From contig NZ_QFZQ01000009.1 in the NCBI RefSeq assembly GCF_003171675.1, positions 124,001-188,000 of the forward strand: a DNA stretch of 64,000 nt, in the 5' to 3' direction. Source of the DNA: Reichenbachiella versicolor. Its GTDB lineage: Bacteria; Bacteroidota; Bacteroidia; Cytophagales; Cyclobacteriaceae. Positions 7,838-16,342 of the stretch are shown here, piece by piece. Below the pieces are notes generated by a model that did not search any database, was not told where the DNA came from, and worked only from the letters and a program-made list of their open reading frames with translations. Within the stretch, counting starts at the first letter, position 1, and the number at the start of each line of letters is the position of its first letter. Position numbers and translations under genes: made by a program.

Positions 7838-9295
7838 CTACTGCCTCAACTCCAACAAAACCACGCATTCCACATGAGAAGTATGAGGGAATTGATCTAC
7901 TAAGCTAATCTTCTTGAGTTCATAACCAGCTTGCTGAAGTTGTTCTACGTCCCTAGCCTGTGTAGCAGGGTTACATGACACATAGACCATTCGTTCAGCA
8001 TTTAGTGCAATAACTTTCTTGAGCGTTTTTGGAGCTATACCAGCTCGTGCAGGATCAAGAATAACTGTTCCTATCTTTTCCTTGTATTCAGGGTACTTGG
8101 TCAAGAACTTTCCTACATCACTCGCGAAGAATTTCACACCTTCGATACCATTTCGTTTTGCGTTTTCTTTAGCGTCTTCGATGGCAGACTCTACGATGTC
8201 TACGCCTATAATTTGAGCATTGTCACTTTTCGAAGCTAGAATTTGCCCTATAGTGCCAGTACCACAGAATAAATCAAGAACGATGCTATTGTCTATAGTG
8301 TCTTTCCTCTCAAAGGCATAATCTACAGCCTTGTTATACAGCTTTTCGGCAGACTTTGGATTCGTTTGAAAGAAGCTCTTCATGCTAATCTCAAAGTTGA
8401 GTCCGAGCAACTCTTCAATGATTTTATCCTCACCATATATTACCTCTACTTTGCCAGTAGTGGCAATAGTTCTGTCTCCAGTTTCATCATTGGTAGTATG
8501 CAGAAGGCCAGCTACTCTATCTCCAAAAAGTTCAACCAAATAGTCGGCAAACTTATTAAGATCAAAATCTGAAAGTCCGTCAGAGGTAGTAACCAGATTG
8601 AATAATAATCTATCCGTTTTGAATGATTTACGAACTACAAAGTACCTAAAGAAGCCAAATCTCTTAGGAGCATGCCACGGAGCTAATCCAGTGTCTTGAC
8701 AGTATTTTTTGATCAGTTTTAGATTGTCTTCTACTTGTTTGTCAAACAATCCAGAATCACAGTTCAAATCTTCGGCACACCACCAAGTACCTCGTTTCTT
8801 AAAACCTAAAGTGAATTCATCAACATCAGTTTTGAGTTTCTTATCGTAGCCAATAGCAGAGAAACCATACTCCATCTTGTTACGATAATGAAACGACTCA
8901 GGAGAAGTCACGAATTCATCGAATTTAGAAGCTATGTCAGCCACTTTGCCTATTCGTTGAAAGAGATCAAGAGTACTTTGTTTCTTGTACTGATGTTGTT
9001 TTTCTATAGGTAGTCTGAGGTAAGGAGCGCCAGGGATTTCCTGATATGGCATGTCTATTTCATCAGGAGACTGCTCTAGTACCTCCATTAGTTTACATTC
9101 AGCGTAGCTTTTACTAGATTTTTTGACTTGAGCTTTGACTAATTGTCCGGGTAAAGTATTGGCTACGAAAACAACAAATTCACCTTCTTCATTTCTAATC
9201 CTACCGATTCCTTTTCCTCCAAAAGCATAGTCTTCGATTCGGATTTCAATTACCTCTCCTCTCTTTACAAATTTGTTTCGTTCTCTTCTTGGCAT
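7838..9295 (-). CDS. rlmD: 23S rRNA (uracil-C5)-methyltransferase, RlmD/RumA family
   Basis: A protein of 485 residues. An N-terminal TRAM domain (about 12-70; IEDYAFGGKGIGRI) is followed by an insertion domain. A SAM-dependent methyltransferase domain comes next, with LDLFCGTGTIGQILA (SAM-binding loop), VILDPARAGIAPKTLKK, and the catalytic cysteine in VYVSCNPATQARD. It methylates a specific uridine of 23S rRNA at C5. The usual four-cysteine Fe-S cluster is not obvious, although two cysteines lie at WWCAEDLNCDSG. The RlmD versus RlmCD/TrmA-like specificity therefore cannot be settled by reading. It is a single-gene unit with its own -7 box just upstream. Confidence 0.88.
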   Translation of the reverse strand: MPRRERNKFVKRGEVIEIRIEDYAFGGKGIGRIRNEEGEFVVFVANTLPGQLVKAQVKKSSKSYAECKLMEVLEQSPDEIDMPYQEIPGAPYLRLPIEKQHQYKKQSTLDLFQRIGKVADIASKFDEFVTSPESFHYRNKMEYGFSAIGYDKKLKTDVDEFTLGFKKRGTWWCAEDLNCDSGLFDKQVEDNLKLIKKYCQDTGLAPWHAPKRFGFFRYFVVRKSFKTDRLLFNLVTTSDGLSDFDLNKFADYLVELFGDRVAGLLHTTNDETGDRTIATTGKVEVIYGEDKIIEELLGLNFEISMKSFFQTNPKSAEKLYNKAVDYAFERKDTIDNSIVLDLFCGTGTIGQILASKSDNAQIIGVDIVESAIEDAKENAKRNGIEGVKFFASDVGKFLTKYPEYKEKIGTVILDPARAGIAPKTLKKVIALNAERMVYVSCNPATQARDVEQLQQAGYELKKISLVDQFPHTSHVECVVLLELRQ

Positions 9296-9314
9296 TGCTC
9301 AAAATTTTGAGCGG

Positions 9315-9322
9315 CAAAGGTA
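9315..9322 (-). promoter_or_regulatory. -7 box of rlmD
   Basis: The minus strand reads TACCTTTG, a perfect TAnnTTTG, 20 nt upstream of the rlmD ATG. A TTG at the expected -33 spacing is not present, so only the -7 element is supported. Confidence 0.5.
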
Positions 9323-9457
9323 ATTAGAATCTTCAGAGCTTGCTATTGGGGATAGTAAAGTATCTCTGAGTCAGAGCAACATTGAAAATCACCTTTTTAG
9401 GCGATTGACCTCGATTACCTCACTTCATAACTTGCATTCATATTAAAATCATAGATT

Positions 9458-10693
9458 ATGAAGAAGCATTATCCAGTCATTATCGTAGGAGGAGGGCAAG
9501 CCGGTTTAGCGATTAGTTATTGTTTGAAGGAGAAGGATATTGATCATATTATTTTTGATAAGGGGCAAGTAGGAGACTCTTGGAGGCTACATAGATGGGA
9601 CAATTTTACCTTAGTAACGCCCAATTGGCAGTGTGAACTACCAGGCTATAAGTATTCAGGGGACAATCCTAAGGGATTCATGAATAGAGATCAAACTTAT
9701 GAATTTGTAAAAGGATATGCTGATATGTTTAACCCTCCTTTGGAAAATGGAGTGACTGTAACCTCCGTGGACAAAGTGGGTGATATCTATGAAGTACAAA
9801 CATCTATGGGAGATTTCACCTCGCAAGAGGTAGTCATTGCAAGTGGTGCTTTTCACAACCCTTTGATTCCTCCAGTGGCTCATAAGCTACCAAATACTGT
9901 TAAAAATGTACATTCTTCAGAATATAAAAATGCAAGTCAATTACCAGAAGGGGGAGTAATGATTGTAGGTAGCGGGCAGTCTGGTTGTCAGATTGCAGAA
10001 GACCTGCACCTTGAAGGAAGAAAAGTTCATTTGTGCGTAGGAAATGCCCCGAAGTCTCCTCGAAACTACAGAGGTAGAGACGTGGTAGAGTGGCTAGACC
10101 AAATGGGCTATTATGAGAAGTCAATCGATACTTTTCCAGACCCTGTGGCGGTAAGAAGAAAAATCAATCACTATGTCACTGGTAGAGATGGAGGTAGGGA
10201 AATAGACCTTAGAGCATTTGCACTGGAAGGAATGAAACTCTACGGATTGTTTAATGATGTCAAAGATGGTGAGATCCATTTTGGAAATAATCTAAAAGAA
10301 GACTTGGATAAGGCAGATGCAGCTGCTCAAAGTATCAAAGACCGAATAGATGAATTTATTGCGACTAATAAAATTGAGGCACCGATCGAAGAACCTTATG
10401 TTGCGCCTTGGGAGCCAGAATCAGATATATCAAGTATCGATATTGCAGAATCAGGGATTACTTCTGTGATTTGGTGTATTGGTTTTACTCCTAATTTCAA
10501 ATGGCTAAAATTGGATGCATTTGATCAAACAGGGTATCCTCGTGGACATCGTGGTGTTTCGGATATAGAAGGGTTGTATTTTTTGGGCTTCCCTTGGATG
10601 CATACTTGGGGATCAGGTAGGTTTAGTGGTATTACTCAAGACGCGTGGTATTTGTCTGAGCAAATTGCTGAACGATTGTTGATAGAGCAGTAG
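9458..10693 (+). CDS. nitH: flavin-dependent oxidoreductase, MSMEG_0569 family (NitH)
   Basis: A protein of 411 residues. An N-terminal FAD Rossmann loop (VIIVGGGQAGLAISY, glycines at 11-16) and a second, NADPH-type loop (MIVGSGQSGCQIAEDL, about 168-183) define an FMO/BVMO-like flavin monooxygenase fold. GFTPNFKWL and GLYFLGFPWMHTWGSGRF near the C-terminus fit the family. It belongs to the Nit1C gene set, where it is called nitH. Here it is separated from nitB-G by a terminator and a regulator gene on the opposite strand, so it probably forms its own transcript. Its substrate is unknown; oxidation of a nitrile-cluster intermediate is inference. Confidence 0.87.
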   Translation: MKKHYPVIIVGGGQAGLAISYCLKEKDIDHIIFDKGQVGDSWRLHRWDNFTLVTPNWQCELPGYKYSGDNPKGFMNRDQTYEFVKGYADMFNPPLENGVTVTSVDKVGDIYEVQTSMGDFTSQEVVIASGAFHNPLIPPVAHKLPNTVKNVHSSEYKNASQLPEGGVMIVGSGQSGCQIAEDLHLEGRKVHLCVGNAPKSPRNYRGRDVVEWLDQMGYYEKSIDTFPDPVAVRRKINHYVTGRDGGREIDLRAFALEGMKLYGLFNDVKDGEIHFGNNLKEDLDKADAAAQSIKDRIDEFIATNKIEAPIEEPYVAPWEPESDISSIDIAESGITSVIWCIGFTPNFKWLKLDAFDQTGYPRGHRGVSDIEGLYFLGFPWMHTWGSGRFSGITQDAWYLSEQIAERLLIEQ

Positions 10694-10798
10694 TCGGTTT
10701 CGCACTAAGCGTAGAATTTGAAATTGGTATATAAGTATCAGTTAACTAGATAATTTAATAGGGGTAGTTTGACGGGAAGTCATAGCAAAACTATCAGC

Positions 10799-10826
10799 GG
10801 CAATCTTTGAAAAGGTTGCCTTTTTT
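10799..10826 (+). terminator. intrinsic terminator after nitH
   Basis: GGCAATCTTT / AAAGGTTGCC stem (10 bp with one T-G wobble, 2-nt apparent loop) followed by six T residues, about 105 nt after nitH. It separates nitH from the convergent regulator gene. Confidence 0.85.
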
Positions 10827-10849
10827 GCTGTCATTTAACAATGATAGAT

Positions 10850-11608
10850 CTAAATGTATCCGTACTCTGAGGCGAAAGAGATTAAATCAATAGTCTTGTT
10901 GACATTAGCTTTTTTCATCAGGCTTTTACGATGGGTATTGACAGTGTTGACACTCACAAATAGAACGTTAGCAATTCTTGAGCTTGAATATCCTTTGACT
11001 AGAAGTCCTAATACTTCAAGTTCTCTTCCACTAAACAATTCCTTATCACCAAGCTCCTTATCGTTGACATATTGGTCAAAAAGGTGCGCATCAGGACCGT
11101 ATACTTTCCATTTGATTTGATTAGTTGGGTTAAAAAGTGAGACATCAGTACACTGACTTACGAATACTTCCACTTCATTGTCATCATTGACGATAAGTGG
11201 TTTAATAGTTCGTAAGAGCGGTATATAAGTACCATCAGCTTTTCTAATTCTAAAGTTCATCTGTAGAGAATGAAGAGTCTGGTTGATTTGTTCCTTATTG
11301 TAGCAGACAAACTTTCTGTAAGCCTTAGAAAGCTTCAAATACATAGTGAGGTCAGCAGGATGAATGTGCTTGATGAAAAAGTCAGCAGTCAGTTCTTCAA
11401 AATTGTAGCCCAGAGCAATTTGTATCCCTTTCTTATAAAACCTTCTTTGTACTACATCCTGTAGATACATAAATTGATTGGGTTGCAGTCGAGCCTCACG
11501 CAAAAAATTCTTTGCTTTGAAACTGTTCGCATCTTCGACTTTAAGTAGTCCCTCAAAGAATCGTTGCTCATCCGTATACCCCATATTGAACAAATTGAAT
11601 GCTTCCAT
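10850..11608 (-). CDS. LuxR-type transcriptional regulator with PAS-like sensor domain
   Basis: A protein of 252 residues. The N-terminal ~165 residues resemble a PAS_3-type fold (a FRIRKADGTYIPLLRTIKPL stretch and a preceding HIHPADLTMYLKL typical of such domains). The C-terminal 65 residues are a LuxR/GerE helix-turn-helix (FSGRELEVLGLLVKGYSSSR; VNTVNTHRKSLMKKANVNKT). There is no receiver domain or signal peptide, so it is a cytoplasmic one-component regulator. It lies divergently from nitB and convergent with nitH inside the Nit1C locus. It is therefore the obvious candidate to bind the 33-bp inverted repeat before nitB, though this is inferred from position only. Confidence 0.85.
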   Translation of the reverse strand: MEAFNLFNMGYTDEQRFFEGLLKVEDANSFKAKNFLREARLQPNQFMYLQDVVQRRFYKKGIQIALGYNFEELTADFFIKHIHPADLTMYLKLSKAYRKFVCYNKEQINQTLHSLQMNFRIRKADGTYIPLLRTIKPLIVNDDNEVEVFVSQCTDVSLFNPTNQIKWKVYGPDAHLFDQYVNDKELGDKELFSGRELEVLGLLVKGYSSSRIANVLFVSVNTVNTHRKSLMKKANVNKTIDLISFASEYGYI

Positions 11609-11752
11609 ACTGACGACTTTTGGTTTAATAAAACTCTCTTTTTTAACTCCTTGAGAATTAAATGAGTTGTAATTGATAACTGGTTTTTATTTGTAATTCA
11701 AAATTCTAAAGAAAAAACATGTTAAAACCTGCGTTCCTCCATAAAACACTTC

Positions 11753-11785
11753 TTATCACCTAAATTTCACCATTTTAGGTGATAA
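11753..11785. promoter_or_regulatory. 33-bp inverted repeat, probable operator of the nit operon
   Basis: Perfect 12-nt arms TTATCACCTAAA and TTTAGGTGATAA separated by 9 nt (TTTCACCAT). Its centre is about 41 bp upstream of the centre of the TATATTTG box, placing it near -50 relative to a likely start of transcription. This is typical of an activator site. The regulator at 10850-11608 is the likely protein. Confidence 0.7.
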
Positions 11786-11805
11786 CATCCGATTGGACCG
11801 CTCTC

Positions 11806-11813
11806 TATATTTG
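11806..11813 (+). promoter_or_regulatory. -7 box of the nit operon
   Basis: TATATTTG, a perfect match to TAnnTTTG, 59 nt before the nitB ATG. The position 19 nt upstream, where a TTG -33 element should be, reads AAC. This fits an activator-dependent promoter and agrees with the operator placed just upstream. Confidence 0.6.
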
Positions 11814-11871
11814 ATTTCATGAATGGCACGGTGCTCGTTCATTTTACAATTACACAATCAAATATAGAATT

Positions 11872-12354
11872 ATGCCAAAGGTTGATTTACCATTACACAA
11901 AGATGGAGATTACTTCGTAGACTACGAAGAGAAAGTATTTGAAGACGTCAAAGCAGAAGAAGGTGAAAAGGCGCTAGTAACCTTTCACACGGTTGCATTT
12001 GAGGGATCTATTGGTCTAGTAAACATCCTATCTGCCACTAGATTATTAAGAAAAGGATTTGATACATCTATCCTGCTTTACGGTCCGGGTGTGACATTAG
12101 GTTTACAGAGAGGTTTTCCAAAAATCGGTGACGCAGCATTTCCAGGTCATTTAACATTTGCTGAACGTTTGACAAAGTTCATGGATGAAGGAGGTAAAGT
12201 ATACGCGTGTAGATTCGCCTTACAAGCGCTATATGGTCACGGAGAGCCTTCATTATTACCAGGAATCACACCTATTGCTCCTCAAGATGTATTAGACATT
12301 ATCCTATTGCATAGAAAAGACAATGCATTTGTAATGGATACTTGGACGCTATAA
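11872..12354 (+). CDS. nitB: MSMEG_0572/Sll0783 family nitrogen-starvation protein (NitB)
   Basis: A protein of 160 residues with the family features [40 protein letters not shown] and [19 protein letters not shown]. The fold is probably DsrE/F-like. The protein is the first gene of the conserved Nit1C cluster and has been annotated as nitrogen-starvation responsive in cyanobacteria. Its biochemical role is not known to me. It starts the operon, 59 nt after the -7 box, and its stop lies 2 nt before the nitrilase ATG, so the two are translationally close. Confidence 0.85.
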   Translation: MPKVDLPLHKDGDYFVDYEEKVFEDVKAEEGEKALVTFHTVAFEGSIGLVNILSATRLLRKGFDTSILLYGPGVTLGLQRGFPKIGDAAFPGHLTFAERLTKFMDEGGKVYACRFALQALYGHGEPSLLPGITPIAPQDVLDIILLHRKDNAFVMDTWTL

Positions 12355-12356
12355 TC

Positions 12357-13358
12357 ATGTTCAAGAAAGAAATAGTAAAAGCGGCTGCAGTACAAATCAG
12401 TCCAATTATTGACGATGTAATGGCCACCACCTACAAGGTGGCCGATTACATCAAGAAGGCAGCGAGCCAAGGTGCGGATATTGTTGTATTTCCAGAAACG
12501 TTTATTCCAAACTACCCCTATTTCTCTTTCATTAAGCCACCAGTAATGCAGGGTAAAGATCACTTGAGGCTATATAATAATGGAGTAGTGGTTCCGGGAC
12601 CTGTGACAGATTTAATCGGTGAAGCTGTTAAGGAAACAGGCACGGTTGCAGTTATTGGAGTAAATGAATTAGACGGTGGGTCTATATACAATACACAATT
12701 GGTTTTCGATGCTAACGGTGAAATCGTACATAAGCGTAGAAAGATCACACCTACTTATCATGAAAGAATGGTCTGGGGACAAGGCGATGGTAGTGGACTC
12801 AAAGCAGTAGATACAGCAGTTGGTAAAGTAGGAGCACTGGCTTGCTGGGAGCATTACAACCCTTTGGCTAGGTACGCACTGATGACAGAAGGTGAGCAAA
12901 TTCACTGTGCTCAATTCCCAGGATCTATGGTAGGACAAGTTTTTGCTGATCAGATGGAAGTTACTATCAGACATCACGCTTTAGAGTCTGGATGCTTCGT
13001 GATCAACTCTACAGGTTGGTTAGGGCCCGATCAAATAGAGTCATTGACGAGTGATAATCAACTCCAGAAGGCACTAATAGGAGGTTGTATGACGGCTATT
13101 ATTTCGCCAGAAGGCAAACATTTATGTGACCCCATCACAGAAGGAGAGGGAATAGCGATTGCTGACTTAGATATGAAACTGATCACCAAACGCAAGAGAA
13201 TGATGGATAGTACAGGGCACTATGCAAGACCAGAACTGCTGTCTCTACAGATCGATAAATCCGCTCACCAGATGGTATATGAAAAGAACGAAGGAGCTTC
13301 AACTGCTTCACCCAAGCCTGTTACTGAAAAAACTGAGTCGGTCATTTTAGAATCTTAA
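12357..13358 (+). CDS. nitC: nitrilase, branch-1 carbon-nitrogen hydrolase (NitC)
   Basis: A protein of 333 residues. The catalytic triad is complete: Glu47 in VVFPETF, Lys129 in [10 protein letters not shown], and Cys163 in [16 protein letters not shown]. The CWEHYNP signature is that of true nitrilases converting R-CN to acid plus ammonia. Within the Nit1C cluster the enzyme has been linked to cyanide assimilation. The frame extends upstream to a TTG at 12342, but the ATG at 12357 is chosen because it removes overlap with nitB and begins the conserved [10 protein letters not shown] strand. About 35 low-complexity residues at the C-terminus ([17 protein letters not shown]) follow the hydrolase domain. 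Confidence 0.93.
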   Translation: MFKKEIVKAAAVQISPIIDDVMATTYKVADYIKKAASQGADIVVFPETFIPNYPYFSFIKPPVMQGKDHLRLYNNGVVVPGPVTDLIGEAVKETGTVAVIGVNELDGGSIYNTQLVFDANGEIVHKRRKITPTYHERMVWGQGDGSGLKAVDTAVGKVGALACWEHYNPLARYALMTEGEQIHCAQFPGSMVGQVFADQMEVTIRHHALESGCFVINSTGWLGPDQIESLTSDNQLQKALIGGCMTAIISPEGKHLCDPITEGEGIAIADLDMKLITKRKRMMDSTGHYARPELLSLQIDKSAHQMVYEKNEGASTASPKPVTEKTESVILES

Positions 13359-13368
13359 AAGTATATCT

Positions 13369-14502
13369 ATGAATACAATGGTTACATCCCAGATAGATAC
13401 GAACACTATGCTCCGATTACAGTCTCAGGGCATTAGAATGAAGAGTGAAGGTAATACGGCTAATGGTCGTAAGGGAGGTGCTGGCCCTTCTGATCATAAA
13501 GCAATCAATCTGGCAGGTCAAACTATTATGGTTCCCACGTATAATCATGAAAGTCAAGATTCGCCCTTTTGGGCTACTGAGCCTAATGAACTGGGTGTAT
13601 CGATATTGTATGATAAGGATGATAAGTTAGGTTCGATTACTTTTCCGCATCAACCAAACTTTTATGCCAAGTCTACTTCTGATGGTGTTCCACTATGGAA
13701 AATAGCAACCCTTCACAGTAAAGATGTATTGGCCACAACAGTACTACAAAACTGTATCAGGTACAATGACAAAGAAACCTCGTGTCAATTTTGTGCGATT
13801 GGAGAATCTCTGAAAGCGGATAAGACGATAGCTTATAAGAAACCTTTTCAATTGGCTGAAGTAGCTAAAGCAGCAGTAGAACTAGACGGTGTTTCTCAAT
13901 TTGTCATGACGACAGGCACTCCTAATACTAAAGATCGTGGAGCTTCACTGCTTTTGGAAAGTGTCATCGCTGTCAAAGAAGCTGTAGATATTCCCATACA
14001 GGTACAGTGTGAGCCGCCAAACGATTTTAGTTGGTTTCAAAAATTAAAAGATGCTGGTGCTGATAGTATAGGCATGCATATCGAAGGAGCGACTCAGCGT
14101 ACTCGAGACGAGATCATGCCTGGCAAAGCAACAGTTACTTTGGACTATTATGATCGTGCTTTCGAAGCCGCAGTCGAGGTGTTTGGAAAAGGACAAGTCA
14201 GTACATATATATTGGCAGGGCTAGGTGATACCCAAGATGAAATAATCGATAAATCTAGATCACTTATAGATCTAGGAGTTTATCCATTTGTTGTACCATT
14301 TGTGCCTATAGTAGGTACCCCTTTAGAGAACCTAGCTTCTCCAAATGCAGCCTTCATGGAACCAATCATGGCAGAAGTCGGAGGGCTGTTGTATGAAGCG
14401 GGTATGACCTCTGAAACTGTGAAAGCAGGGTGTGCCAAATGTGGGGCTTGCTCTACTCTCAAGTCATTTGAAAAACAAAGGGAACTACTCAAAACTGCAT
14501 AA
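13369..14502 (+). CDS. nitD: radical SAM protein, MSMEG_0568 family (NitD)
   Basis: A protein of 377 residues. Candidate [4Fe-4S] cysteines are C129, C139 and C142 (NCIRYNDKETSCQFCAIGES), giving a CX9CX2C spacing instead of the canonical CX3CX2C. A second cysteine set, C355-C358-C361 (GCAKCGACSTL), lies at the C-terminus and could bind an auxiliary cluster. TIM-barrel elements such as VQCEPPNDFSWFQ and YILAGLGDTQDEII follow. It belongs to the Nit1C set, where its reaction is unknown. It follows nitC by 10 nt in the same operon. Confidence 0.88.
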   Translation: MNTMVTSQIDTNTMLRLQSQGIRMKSEGNTANGRKGGAGPSDHKAINLAGQTIMVPTYNHESQDSPFWATEPNELGVSILYDKDDKLGSITFPHQPNFYAKSTSDGVPLWKIATLHSKDVLATTVLQNCIRYNDKETSCQFCAIGESLKADKTIAYKKPFQLAEVAKAAVELDGVSQFVMTTGTPNTKDRGASLLLESVIAVKEAVDIPIQVQCEPPNDFSWFQKLKDAGADSIGMHIEGATQRTRDEIMPGKATVTLDYYDRAFEAAVEVFGKGQVSTYILAGLGDTQDEIIDKSRSLIDLGVYPFVVPFVPIVGTPLENLASPNAAFMEPIMAEVGGLLYEAGMTSETVKAGCAKCGACSTLKSFEKQRELLKTA

Positions 14503-14513
14503 GGAAATAGCCT

Positions 14514-15095
14514 ATGATTATCGAGACACCAAAAACATATAAGTTCAACTACATCAGTTTTGACTACCCACATGAACCGTGGGATCAAAAGTGCTATTGG
14601 AACCTCAGAAAAAATGTATTCTGTAAGGAGCAAAAGATCTTTTCGGATAGTGATCGAGATATTATAGATGAACATGCGATACCTATAGTAGCACTAGATG
14701 AATGCATGGGCATAGTCCACAATGTAATCGGAGCAGTTAGAATAGACGAACGGTCTCCACGAGTTTGGTGGGGAAGTAGGCTATGTGTCGACAAGGATTA
14801 TCGAACACACTCTAGATTCAATACCAATTTTCTATTCTCGGATGAGCCAAAACAAATATTTACCCTATCAGTAGGAGGCGCACTGATATACAAAGCTGTC
14901 ACTACGGCCAATTACTTAGGGTGTGATCAGTTCTTCGCTCATGTACAATCTCAGAATGTGAAGTTCTTCAAACGACTGTACTGGAAGGAATTGGATAAAG
15001 TAATCATTCATGGAAAAGAACACAGCCTGATGGAAGCAGACCTTACTCAGTACCCAGCTTCACCTTGGGCTAAAAAACTTGAATACGTCGCATAA
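14514..15095 (+). CDS. nitE: GNAT N-acyltransferase, MSMEG_0567 N-terminal-like (NitE)
   Basis: A protein of 193 residues with a GNAT-type fold: YWNLRKNVFCKEQKIF near the start, VIGAVRIDERSPRVWWGSRL (central strand/acetyl-CoA region), SVGGALIYKAVTTANYLGCD, and FAHVQSQNVKFFKRLYWKEL near the C-terminus. In some organisms it is fused to the next gene product as one protein. Here the two are separate with a TAATG stop/start overlap, so they are probably translated in a fixed ratio. The acyl donor and substrate are unknown. Confidence 0.83.
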   Translation: MIIETPKTYKFNYISFDYPHEPWDQKCYWNLRKNVFCKEQKIFSDSDRDIIDEHAIPIVALDECMGIVHNVIGAVRIDERSPRVWWGSRLCVDKDYRTHSRFNTNFLFSDEPKQIFTLSVGGALIYKAVTTANYLGCDQFFAHVQSQNVKFFKRLYWKELDKVIIHGKEHSLMEADLTQYPASPWAKKLEYVA

Positions 15096-16063
15096 TGGTA
15101 ATAGAAGATATATTGACCGAAGATATAATCAAGGCTGTTAGAAGCAATCCGTACGTGGTGGACAAAATGAATATCTCACGTACGTATGATAAAATAGGGT
15201 CGACAGTAAGTCTTCCCAAAACACATCACACATCTCTAATTGCTCCAAAAATTCAGTTAGGAGATGATTGCACAGCCATCCCCAATGGAGACACCGGATA
15301 TACACTTTTTGCCGCAGAAGGAATGATCGATTCATTTTTGACCAAAGATCCTTGGTTTGCAGGTTACTCCGCAGTGATGGTCAACATCAGTGATATTCTA
15401 TCTATGGGAGGTATTCCTACCGCATTGACAGATGTCATATGGGGAATGGATGCGATAGATATAGATGAGATCTGGGAAGGAATGAAAGCGGCCTCTATAG
15501 CCTACGACGTACCGATCGTAGGAGGGCATACCTGCTACAATAGTGAGAGCAAAGCACTAGCCGTATCTATCATAGGTACTGCCAAAAATCTTTTGACCAG
15601 TTTTGATGCGAGAGCAGGGCAAAGGTTATTGATGGCAGTTGACATGACAGGACATTATTATAAAGAATACCCATTTTGGAATGCCAGTACGACGGCCAAT
15701 AGAGAAGCCTTACTTCGAAAGAAAATGGTCTTGAAAGAAATAGCTGATGAGCTACTAGCGACTGCAGCCAAAGACATCAGTATGGGAGGCTTGTTTGGTA
15801 CCATAGCCATGTTGTCCAATACCAGTCAAGTAGGATTTAATATTGACTTTCAAAATATCATTCCTGCACCAGACAAAGATTGGGTGAAATGGTTGACCTC
15901 GTTTCCAAGTTTCGGATTTGTACTAACCTGTGATGAAGAAAATGTAGAAGCGATTACCAAAAAGTTTGAGTCAGAAAATGTCGTTTGCCAAGACATTGGT
16001 CTAGCCACAGCCAACCATGATATTGTTATTCAACTAATCGAAAACACTATAAAATTTAACTAA
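15095..16063 (+). CDS. nitF: AIR-synthase-like ATP-binding protein, Sll0787 family (NitF)
   Basis: A protein of 322 residues in the PurM/SelD/ThiL superfamily. It has an N-terminal ATP/Mg segment with GDDCTAIPNGDTGYTLFAAE, a domain with VNISDILSMGGIPTALTDVI, and a C-terminal PurM-like domain with KDISMGGLFGTIAMLSN. PurM-type enzymes activate an amide or carboxyl oxygen with ATP. Its substrate in the Nit1C pathway is unknown. Both ends overlap neighbours by one base (TAATG at each junction), showing tight translational coupling with nitE and nitG. Confidence 0.88.
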   Translation: MVIEDILTEDIIKAVRSNPYVVDKMNISRTYDKIGSTVSLPKTHHTSLIAPKIQLGDDCTAIPNGDTGYTLFAAEGMIDSFLTKDPWFAGYSAVMVNISDILSMGGIPTALTDVIWGMDAIDIDEIWEGMKAASIAYDVPIVGGHTCYNSESKALAVSIIGTAKNLLTSFDARAGQRLLMAVDMTGHYYKEYPFWNASTTANREALLRKKMVLKEIADELLATAAKDISMGGLFGTIAMLSNTSQVGFNIDFQNIIPAPDKDWVKWLTSFPSFGFVLTCDEENVEAITKKFESENVVCQDIGLATANHDIVIQLIENTIKFN

Positions 16064-16341
16064 TGCCAGAAGTTAACCTTAAAGTAAAATGGCCTGACAA
16101 CGCAGTCAGTGATGTATATTCTCCTTCCACTATTGTTTGCCAATATTTCACAGAAGGAGATAGCATGACAGTCAAAGAGTTTGTATCCAAATGCACTACC
16201 GCTCTAGAGCATGCCAGCAAACGTGTAGAAGAAAGGTATGGGTATGCTTGTACATCTGCGATGAGTTCGATTTATACTGTTCAGAGTATAGCCAAAGATC
16301 AAGAAGGAGATAAAACAGTTGAAATACTAGAACTAACCTAA
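16063..16341 (+). CDS. nitG: MSMEG_0570 family small protein (NitG)
   Basis: A protein of 92 residues beginning MPEVNLKVKWPDNAVSDVYS with PSTIV and a central FVSKCTTALEHASKRVEERY. The length and the P-D-x-x-x-x-x-Y-S-P-S start match the MSMEG_0570 nitrogen-starvation family of Nit1C clusters. No catalytic motif is visible. It overlaps nitF by one base and is followed 1 nt later by the MTHFR-like gene. Confidence 0.83.
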   Translation: MPEVNLKVKWPDNAVSDVYSPSTIVCQYFTEGDSMTVKEFVSKCTTALEHASKRVEERYGYACTSAMSSIYTVQSIAKDQEGDKTVEILELT

Positions 16342-16342
16342 G

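Noticed and set aside
10854-11464. Plus-strand open frames opposite the LuxR gene
   Set aside because: Antisense shadows of a clear LuxR-type protein.
12342-12356. TTG start of the nitrilase inside nitB
   Set aside because: The ATG at 12357 fits family alignments and typical spacing; the five extra residues have no support.
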